Part shown: in pieces, positions 52,637 through 58,648 of the stretch
Numbering within the stretch: position 1 is the stretch's first letter
Layout: each line of letters starts with the position of its first letter
Assembly: GCA_004213555.1 (NCBI GenBank)
Contig: SHAP01000012.1
Coordinates: forward strand, 1-58,648
DNA: 58,648 nt
Source: Phycisphaeraceae bacterium
Lineage (GTDB): Bacteria; Planctomycetota; Phycisphaerae; Phycisphaerales; SM1A02
Direction of reading: 5' to 3'
Notes under the pieces: model-generated
Told to the model about the DNA's origin: nothing
Databases searched by the model: none
What the model saw: only the letters and a program-made list of their open reading frames with translations
Made by a program: the position numbers and the translations under genes

Positions 52637-54594
52637 TCAAATCCTCGATAAGCATCCAGCGCTTCAGGGTTCTTCAACGCATCTTTGTTCTTCACTTCCT
52701 GACCCAGCACCACACACCGCACCGCCAACTCAACCTTCTTGCCACTGATGGTGTACGGAATGTCCGGGACGGCTTGTACATGCGCAGGAACATGCCGAGG
52801 TGTACACCCCGCACGAATGTCACCACGGATCTTCTTCACCAACGCTTCATCCAACGAGACGCCGTCCGCCAACTGCACAAACAGCATCACTTCGACGTCA
52901 CCTTCAATGGGTCGACCAATCACGATGGAGTCCACCACTTCGTCCATGGCTTCCACCACCCGGTAAATCTCCGCCGTGCCGATCCGAACCCCGCCAGGAT
53001 TCAACGTGGCATCGCTTCGGCCGGTGATTCTGATGCCACCCTCTTCAGTAAACATCATGAAGTCGCCGTGGTGCCACACCCCAGGGAACTTCTCGAAATA
53101 CGCGCTTCGGTATTTGGTTTGCGCATCGTCGTCCCCCCAAAAACCGAGTGGCATGGATGGGAACGCCTGTTCACAGACCAACTCCCCCATCTCGTTCAAA
53201 ACCGCTTGCCCATCCGAGTCATACACCTGCACCGCCATGCCAAGCCCAGGGCCTTGGATCTCTCCCCGAATGACCGGACGCCACGGTACTCCGCCCACAA
53301 AGCAACCATTCAGGTCGGTTCCGCCCGAGATCGACGCCAGGCTCATCTCTGATCCCGGGTGGCAAATCTTGTCGTAGCAGTAGTCAAAGCTTTCGTCGAT
53401 CAACGGTGAACCGGTCGACAAAATCAAACGAATCTTGGAAGTGTTCGCCGCCGTATTGGGAACGGCATCCATTTGCTCAAGTGCGGCCAAGTATTTCGCG
53501 CTGGTGCCAAACACGGTGACGCCCGCTTCTTCCGACCATTGCCACAAAACGTTTGGGTCGGGGAATATCGGATTCCCGTCGTACAACGTGATGCAAGCGC
53601 CCGCGCCCAACCCGGCCACCAACCAGTTCCACATCATCCAGCCACAGGTGGTGAAGTAGAACAAGTTGTCTTCGGGCGTTAATGAGCAATGCAAGACGTG
53701 TTCTTTGAGCTGGTTCAGAAGCACGCCCCCCGCCGATTGCACGATGCATTTGGGCAAGCCGGTCGTGCCACTAGAGAACATGATGTAGTGCGGTCTGCCA
53801 AATGGCGCTGGCGTGAGATCGGGCGGCATCCCTTCGCCTTGCTCCAGAAAATCATCCCAGCGTACGGCTTGCGGCAAGGCCTCGGTCGTGGCTTCGGGAT
53901 CCAAAAAAGGGACCATCACCACTCGGGGCGCACTGGCGGTCGTCTTGGCCAGCGCCTCCAAGATCTCGGCCGTCCGCGGTCGACAGTCGATGCGCTTGCC
54001 GCCATAGGCATACCCATCACAACACACAAGCAGTTTGGGCTCGAGCCGTTCGAATCGATCAAGCACGCCTCGTACGCCAAAGTCCGGTGAACACGAACTC
54101 CAAATCGCACCCAAGGTGCTGGCCGCCAGCATCGCCACGATGGTCTCGGGAATGTTGGGCAGGTACCCCACGACCCGGTCACCTTCGACCACGCCCGCTT
54201 GCCGCATGGCCTCGGCCGCCGCGCCCACCATCTCGTGCAACTCACGCCGACTGATGGTGCGCCACTGCGCTTGATGTTCACCGCGAGCGCGAATGGCCGG
54301 TCTTTCGTCGGCTTCCCGAAGAATTGTGCCCGCAAAAGACACCCGTCCTTCGGGGAACCACAATGCACCAGGCATGCGTTGTAGGTCGTCGATCACGGTG
54401 TCGCCCGGATCCCCTTGCAGATCCAAGAACGACCACGCGGCCCGCCAAAAGTCTTCCGCTTCTTCCACGCTCCACGCATGCAGGGCGGCGTAGTCCTCAA
54501 AGCAATGTCCCGTCACCGCCTCCACCTGCTGCGCGAAGCGCGTGAGGGGAAGGTTGCGTAGGTGTTCTTCTGAGGGTTGCCACAGCAAGGTCAT
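52633..54594 (-). CDS. aacS: Acetoacetyl-CoA synthetase
   Basis: Activates acetoacetate with ATP and CoA. With the chosen start the protein has 653 residues, the usual length. HYIMFSSGTTGLPKCIVQ is the AMP-binding loop; TTCGWMMWNWLV and ISGGTDLNGCFVGG are typical for AacS; the C-terminal hinge contains ITGRSDATLNPGGVRIG and the Lys in ISGKKVE. ATG 54594 (MTLLWQPSEEH) is preferred; an upstream in-frame ATG would overlap the preceding gene. Confidence 0.93.
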   Translation of the reverse strand: MTLLWQPSEEHLRNLPLTRFAQQVEAVTGHCFEDYAALHAWSVEEAEDFWRAAWSFLDLQGDPGDTVIDDLQRMPGALWFPEGRVSFAGTILREADERPAIRARGEHQAQWRTISRRELHEMVGAAAEAMRQAGVVEGDRVVGYLPNIPETIVAMLAASTLGAIWSSCSPDFGVRGVLDRFERLEPKLLVCCDGYAYGGKRIDCRPRTAEILEALAKTTASAPRVVMVPFLDPEATTEALPQAVRWDDFLEQGEGMPPDLTPAPFGRPHYIMFSSGTTGLPKCIVQSAGGVLLNQLKEHVLHCSLTPEDNLFYFTTCGWMMWNWLVAGLGAGACITLYDGNPIFPDPNVLWQWSEEAGVTVFGTSAKYLAALEQMDAVPNTAANTSKIRLILSTGSPLIDESFDYCYDKICHPGSEMSLASISGGTDLNGCFVGGVPWRPVIRGEIQGPGLGMAVQVYDSDGQAVLNEMGELVCEQAFPSMPLGFWGDDDAQTKYRSAYFEKFPGVWHHGDFMMFTEEGGIRITGRSDATLNPGGVRIGTAEIYRVVEAMDEVVDSIVIGRPIEGDVEVMLFVQLADGVSLDEALVKKIRGDIRAGCTPRHVPAHVQAVPDIPYTISGKKVELAVRCVVLGQEVKNKDALKNPEALDAYRGFE

Positions 54595-54613
54595 GGTCGG
54601 GATTGTGCCACAC

Positions 54614-56308
54614 TCACCCGCCCGCGGGGCGACCACCCTTGCCCGGGTCGCACGCCGCGTGCACCCCGGATTCGGTGACCTTGATGGCTTGGCAAATGCC
54701 CAGTCGACCTTCGACGGCTTCGGTCTGATGGCCGATGCTGGTCGTCATGTCAAAAAAAGTGAGATCAATCTCAGCTTCACAACGCACGATGTTGGGCATC
54801 CACTGGTGGTGGATCCGCGGACGACGAACGGCGGTTCCTGGATCGTCCCCATGCAGCATGTGCCACAGCACTTGTGACGTCGCGGAAATGATGCGGGGCC
54901 CTCCCGAAGCACCGGCCAGCGCCACCGCTTTGCCATCGCGCAACACAATCGTCGGACTCATCGAAGACAACGGACGGTTGCCCGGTTGTGGCGCGTTGGC
55001 CTCCGATTGCACCAACCCAAACGCGTTGGGCTCACCCGGTCGGGCGGTGAAGTCATCCATCTCGTCGTTCAGCATGAAACCGAAGCCTTCCACGCACACG
55101 CAAGATCCCCACGACAAGTTGATGGTCTCGGTGCATGACACCGCCATTCCGTTTGCGTCCACCACGCTGAGGTGGCTGGTGCCGGCGTCTTCATTGGGTG
55201 TGGGGGCCGTGCCGTAATGCTCGGGGGGGAATGTCTCAAGATCTTTGATGTTGGCCGCACGGGCTCGGAACACCTCGCGATCCAACAGCGACTGGATGTT
55301 GTCCAGCGACGAAGGGTCGGCCAAGAACTTCGCCCGATCGGCAAACGCATGCTTGCTGGCTTCTATATAAGTATGCAGATGACCAGCATGGGCCAGCGCG
55401 CCCACGCCAGCGGCCTCGAGCACCCCAAAAATCTGTCCAATCACCACCCCACCCGAAGAAGGTGGAGGAGCGGCGTACACCGTGTGCTTGCCGGAGTCGA
55501 ACACCACCGGGGCCCGCAACTCGGGCCGATACCTCCGAAGATCACGGCGTGACAACACGCCACCGCCGACCTCCACCGTTTTGGCGATGGCTTCGGCGAG
55601 TGCCCCTTCGTAAAAAGCAAACGTGCCCGACTCGGCGATGAGTTCCAGAGCTTTGGCCTGCGGCTCGTTGACCAACCGGTCGCCCACCGCCACTTCGCCT
55701 TCGCCCATCACGTCGGTCCACAACGAACCCGCCCAAGCTTGGAGGTTCGCCCGATCTTTGGACTTGCGAAGGAACTCGCCCACAGCGTGCACATGGGTGG
55801 CATCGGCTTCCCAACCTTCGCGGGCAATGCCAATGGCCGGGGCCAACACATCTGCCCGTTCCAAGGATCCCCAGGTTTCATGCATGCGCAACAGCCCCGC
55901 CACCGTTCCGGGCACCGCGCAAGCGTGGTGTCCGTAGCGCGGACTTGGAGCATCATCGGCCTCGTAGTACGTCGGACCGATGGCTTGCGGACACATTTCC
56001 CGGTAATCCAAGAAAACCGGAGCCTGTTCGGGGATGTGCAGCATCATGAAGCCGCCACCCCCAATGCCGCACGACTGGGGACGCACCACCGACAACGTGA
56101 ACGACGCGGCCACCGCTGCATCCACCGCATTCCCCCCTTGGGCCAACATGTCCGCCCCAGCCCGACTGGCCAAATGATGGTCGCACGCCACCGCGTAGTT
56201 CGGGTACACCTCATCGTGCTTGGCTGAAGTGGTGGCTGGAGCAAGCGAGTGCTCTTCGCATCCCACCAAGACGGTGGAGACACTTACGGCGGCAAGGAAC
56301 ATCATCAT
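54614..56308 (-). CDS. ggt: Gamma-glutamyltransferase, lipoprotein form
   Basis: A 564-residue exported enzyme that hydrolyses or transfers the gamma-glutamyl group of glutathione and related peptides. The signal peptide has the lipobox VLVGC (Cys 17). The self-processing site DAGTSHLSVVD has the nucleophile Thr at about 377, giving the usual large and small subunits. RPLSSMSPTIVL and SGGPRIISATSQVL bind the gamma-glutamyl group. ATG 56308 shares a base with the stop codon of the upstream gene (TGATG). Confidence 0.92.
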   Translation of the reverse strand: MMMFLAAVSVSTVLVGCEEHSLAPATTSAKHDEVYPNYAVACDHHLASRAGADMLAQGGNAVDAAVAASFTLSVVRPQSCGIGGGGFMMLHIPEQAPVFLDYREMCPQAIGPTYYEADDAPSPRYGHHACAVPGTVAGLLRMHETWGSLERADVLAPAIGIAREGWEADATHVHAVGEFLRKSKDRANLQAWAGSLWTDVMGEGEVAVGDRLVNEPQAKALELIAESGTFAFYEGALAEAIAKTVEVGGGVLSRRDLRRYRPELRAPVVFDSGKHTVYAAPPPSSGGVVIGQIFGVLEAAGVGALAHAGHLHTYIEASKHAFADRAKFLADPSSLDNIQSLLDREVFRARAANIKDLETFPPEHYGTAPTPNEDAGTSHLSVVDANGMAVSCTETINLSWGSCVCVEGFGFMLNDEMDDFTARPGEPNAFGLVQSEANAPQPGNRPLSSMSPTIVLRDGKAVALAGASGGPRIISATSQVLWHMLHGDDPGTAVRRPRIHHQWMPNIVRCEAEIDLTFFDMTTSIGHQTEAVEGRLGICQAIKVTESGVHAACDPGKGGRPAGG

Positions 56309-57123
56309 CAACACATTCCGTGGGTGGTCACACATTGTTTGGCCGCGATGATGTCTTGCTCACGGGTTCCTCCAGCTTCACGCTCAATCACCAACGTCTC
56401 CGCGGGACACGACCGCGCGGCTTGGAAAAAATCCGACCATGGCACGGCGCCAGATCCCACCGCCACTTCAGCGCCCCACGTGCCGGGCGTTTCGGTAGGC
56501 GTGGCATCTTTGACATGGATCTGCACCACCGACGAAGCCAAAACCCGTATGGCTTCCAAGGGATTCCCCATGCCGTACAAGATCATGTTGGCGGGATCGA
56601 AGTTCACGCCCACGTTGGGTCGATCAAGTTCGGTCAACACACTGGCCAGAGTGACGGCGGACTCTTGACCGGTCTCGAGGCCAAGCTTCACCCGCTTGTT
56701 GGCAAACACATCGGCCACATCACGAAGCCGCCCAAGCAACTTGGCCCGCTCTGGGTCTTCAGCATCATGGGGCAAGAAACCTGCGTGGAACGTGACCAAC
56801 TCAAGTTCGTGGTACCTCGCGAGCTCCGCCACCGCTCGGGCGTGTTCCAAGTTGGCGTCCCAGTGTTCGTCGGGTCGCAGGCCTCCAGTCTGGGCGATGG
56901 ATTCGAGCGACGAATAGTCCTCCCCTACGGTTTCCATCATGCCGCTTTCCACTGAAATGTCGGCGTCTTGCAGCACTTCGAACACGAGTCCCCAGACGTC
57001 CGGAGCACGAACCACCGGCGAGAGGGCCAATTGCACTCGGTCCAGACCACAGGCTCTGACTTTCTGCACCAGATCCTCGGGATCGGTGGGCTGCAAACTC
57101 CACGAACAGACGGCCAATCGCAT
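56308..57123 (-). CDS. Sugar-phosphate isomerase/epimerase-like TIM-barrel protein
   Basis: A 271-residue member of the xylose-isomerase-like family. Metal-ligand positions are visible: LGLETGQE, GVNFDPANM, VQIHVKDA and VIEREAGG. In planctomycetes such proteins are numerous and their substrates mostly unknown. Upstream member of the ggt-aacS operon and divergent from the DUF4442 gene. Confidence 0.8.
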   Translation of the reverse strand: MRLAVCSWSLQPTDPEDLVQKVRACGLDRVQLALSPVVRAPDVWGLVFEVLQDADISVESGMMETVGEDYSSLESIAQTGGLRPDEHWDANLEHARAVAELARYHELELVTFHAGFLPHDAEDPERAKLLGRLRDVADVFANKRVKLGLETGQESAVTLASVLTELDRPNVGVNFDPANMILYGMGNPLEAIRVLASSVVQIHVKDATPTETPGTWGAEVAVGSGAVPWSDFFQAARSCPAETLVIEREAGGTREQDIIAAKQCVTTHGMC

Positions 57124-57149
57124 GGGTGAACCTCCGTGGACAGGCTAGC

Positions 57150-57728
57150 ATGAGCAGTTCGATGACCTTGGCATCTCCCCCCCAACCCCGTCTCCCTTTT
57201 TTCCAGCGTGTGGAGCGTTTCTGCGCTGCCCTGTCGGTCCGCGACAACTTTTGGCACCGGGCGTTCAGCTTTGTCTTTTTGCCCGCCGCCTCGAAGTCTG
57301 GCATCTCCATGCGTTGGACCGATGACGGTGAACTTCGCCCTCGCATGCCCTACCGCCGCGTCAACAAAAATTGGTACGGCGCCATGGCTGGGGCCGCCCT
57401 GGCTGGCAACGCCGAAATCGCCGGCGGACTGATCATCAACGCCCAAATTGGCCGCGATTACACCTGCGTCTGCAAAAAATTGTCGTACCGCTTCCTGCGT
57501 CCGTGCAAAGGTCACGCTGAATATCGCATGGCCGCCATAAGTGGCATGGAAGAGGGCGTGGCGTCCGGTGAGGCCTTCAACCTGAACACCACATTGCACA
57601 TTTACCAAACCGGACGAGGCCCGGACAAAGTGGTGGGCAAAGCCGAAGTCACGTTCCACTTGGTGCCCAAGAACAAAGTGGGCGCGAGCCTCTTGAACTT
57701 GAGCGGCTCTCGGAAAGGTGGGACGTGA
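57150..57728 (+). CDS. DUF4442 hotdog-fold protein
   Basis: A 192-residue protein. NKNWYGAMAGAALAGNAEIAGG and the strand pattern DYTCVCKKLSYRFLRP match DUF4442, a hotdog-fold family related to thioesterases (PaaI-like). The substrate is unknown. ATG 57150 is the first start after the divergent region; it shares the last base of its stop with the next ATG (TGATG). Confidence 0.8.
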   Translation: MSSSMTLASPPQPRLPFFQRVERFCAALSVRDNFWHRAFSFVFLPAASKSGISMRWTDDGELRPRMPYRRVNKNWYGAMAGAALAGNAEIAGGLIINAQIGRDYTCVCKKLSYRFLRPCKGHAEYRMAAISGMEEGVASGEAFNLNTTLHIYQTGRGPDKVVGKAEVTFHLVPKNKVGASLLNLSGSRKGGT

Positions 57729-58648
57729 TGCTCAAGACCTTGATCGCCGGTCTCGCCCTCGCCAGCAGCTGGACGTGGATCATCGGGATGTACCTGCCCC
57801 GCATCATGATGGAGCGTCACGGGTGGGCGGGCTTCTTGGCCTTCGCCGTCCCCAACGTCATTGGATGCACGGCGTTTGGCTTCGTGCTCCGCAAACGTGG
57901 AGCCGCCACCGCCCTGCGCACGCAAATTGAAGGCGAAGCCAAGTGGTTCTCTTCCGCGACCATCGCGTTCCACGTGTTGTTCGCGGTGTTCTTGGTGAAA
58001 AGTTTGCTCGGCGAAGACGGCTTGTCCGTGCCTCAGAGCGAGGCCCCCGTCGCGGCGGGCGCCTTCTTGGGCGCGGCGTTCTTGTTGTCCCTCTTGCCCA
58101 AATCCGTCTTTCCTTGGTTGGGGGCTTTGGTGTGGGTGGGATCCATCACCTTGTTTGGTCTTCGGGCCGACACCCCCATCACCTCGGCGGCCCCGTGCGA
58201 TTTGAACGCGTTGTGGTCGTTGCCGCTGTTCACCGCCGGCCTGTTGATTTGCCCGTATCTCGACCTCACCTTCCATGAAGTGCGACGCTCGGCCCACCAT
58301 GCCGCCTTTGGCATTTTCGGGGTGGCCTTCGCGCTGATGTTGCTGCTCACCGTGGTGCTGTGGATGGGGGATGGACCTCGGCTCGGGCCATGGGTTCTTG
58401 GACACTTGGTGGGTCAAGCGCTCTTCACCACCTCTTGGCATTTGGGCGCTTTGCGACGAGAAGAAGACAGCATCCGAGCCTACGGTTGGCGCGGGCTTTT
58501 GATTCCCGCAGCTGTGATCTACGGGGCCCACACCGTGATGACCGGCGACCGCATGGACGACCAAGAGTGGTACTTGCGATTCCTCTTCCTGTACGGCTTC
58601 GTGTTCCCGGCGGCCTTCTTGCTTCGACTCCGCGGCGGCCTGGTGCTT
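57728..58648 (+). CDS. Polytopic membrane protein of unknown function (cut by the right edge)
   Basis: An open frame of 307 codons from ATG to the window end without a stop. It shows at least seven long hydrophobic segments, starting with MLKTLIAGLALASSWTWIIGMYLPRI, and charged loops between them. No signature of a known transporter is evident. It is coupled to the DUF4442 gene by the TGATG overlap, so both probably work on the same membrane-linked substrate. Confidence 0.7.
   Translation, partial: MLKTLIAGLALASSWTWIIGMYLPRIMMERHGWAGFLAFAVPNVIGCTAFGFVLRKRGAATALRTQIEGEAKWFSSATIAFHVLFAVFLVKSLLGEDGLSVPQSEAPVAAGAFLGAAFLLSLLPKSVFPWLGALVWVGSITLFGLRADTPITSAAPCDLNALWSLPLFTAGLLICPYLDLTFHEVRRSAHHAAFGIFGVAFALMLLLTVVLWMGDGPRLGPWVLGHLVGQALFTTSWHLGALRREEDSIRAYGWRGLLIPAAVIYGAHTVMTGDRMDDQEWYLRFLFLYGFVFPAAFLLRLRGGLVL

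Overview
This window is a dense stretch of bacterial chromosome, with almost no non-coding DNA, from a flagellated member of the Planctomycetota, most likely class Phycisphaerae. Three observations suggest this. A DUF1501 protein is paired with a large cytochrome-c-like DUF1549/DUF1553 protein, a hallmark of planctomycetes. The gene cut by the left edge ends in a PEP-CTERM-like tail (a PAPG-type motif, a short hydrophobic helix, then RRRR). The complete flagellar export locus shows the cell is motile. The class assignment is inference; no 16S rRNA gene is present.

Left part (1-20.7 kb): the PEP-CTERM tail; a secreted protein of unknown function; a pgi/polyphosphate-glucokinase-like pair; a large FAD and Fe-S oxidoreductase of the YdiJ/D-2-hydroxyacid type; RarD; a phospholipid-methyltransferase-like protein; the DUF1501 and DUF1549/1553 pair; a SerB-like phosphatase; tRNA-Tyr and tRNA-Thr transcribed away from each other; a GNAT protein coupled to mnmG; two small unknown proteins; a Nudix hydrolase coupled to an antiquitin-type (ALDH7) aldehyde dehydrogenase; and a secreted unknown.

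Flagellar part (20.7-33.8 kb, minus strand): in transcription order motA, motB, fliL-like, fliN, fliO, fliP, fliQ, fliR, flhB, flhA, flhF, flhG, a small two-helix membrane protein and fliA (sigma-28). After the fliA terminator comes an unusual protein with an N-terminal membrane helix and two sigma-region-4-like helix-turn-helix segments. The genes supply the stator (MotAB), part of the switch (FliN), the export gate (FliOPQR, FlhAB), placement and number control (FlhF, FlhG) and the late-gene sigma factor. fliO is split by an in-frame TAG just after its signal peptide, and a degenerate tandem repeat lies between fliN and fliO. No fliM is visible here.

Right part (33.9-58.6 kb): a lipid/DAG kinase; a secreted cyclophilin; a TPR (BamD-like) protein and an LptE-like lipoprotein, both probably for the outer membrane; FtsH with an enlarged periplasmic region; a UvrC that lacks its C-terminal HhH domain; a cysteine-rich lipoprotein with an exact 51-bp duplication; rpsB-tsf; a TPR-sulfotransferase; a redoxin / old-yellow-enzyme / FmdB-like set; RmuC; the ABC-F protein Uup; a DASH-type cryptochrome; an operon of a sugar-isomerase-like protein, gamma-glutamyltransferase, acetoacetyl-CoA synthetase and a YprB-type nuclease; and a DUF4442 protein coupled to a membrane protein that runs off the right edge.

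The observations most worth following up are the interrupted fliO, the membrane-anchored sigma-like protein beside fliA, the cysteine-rich lipoprotein, and two matching candidate sigma-28 promoters in the flagellar locus.
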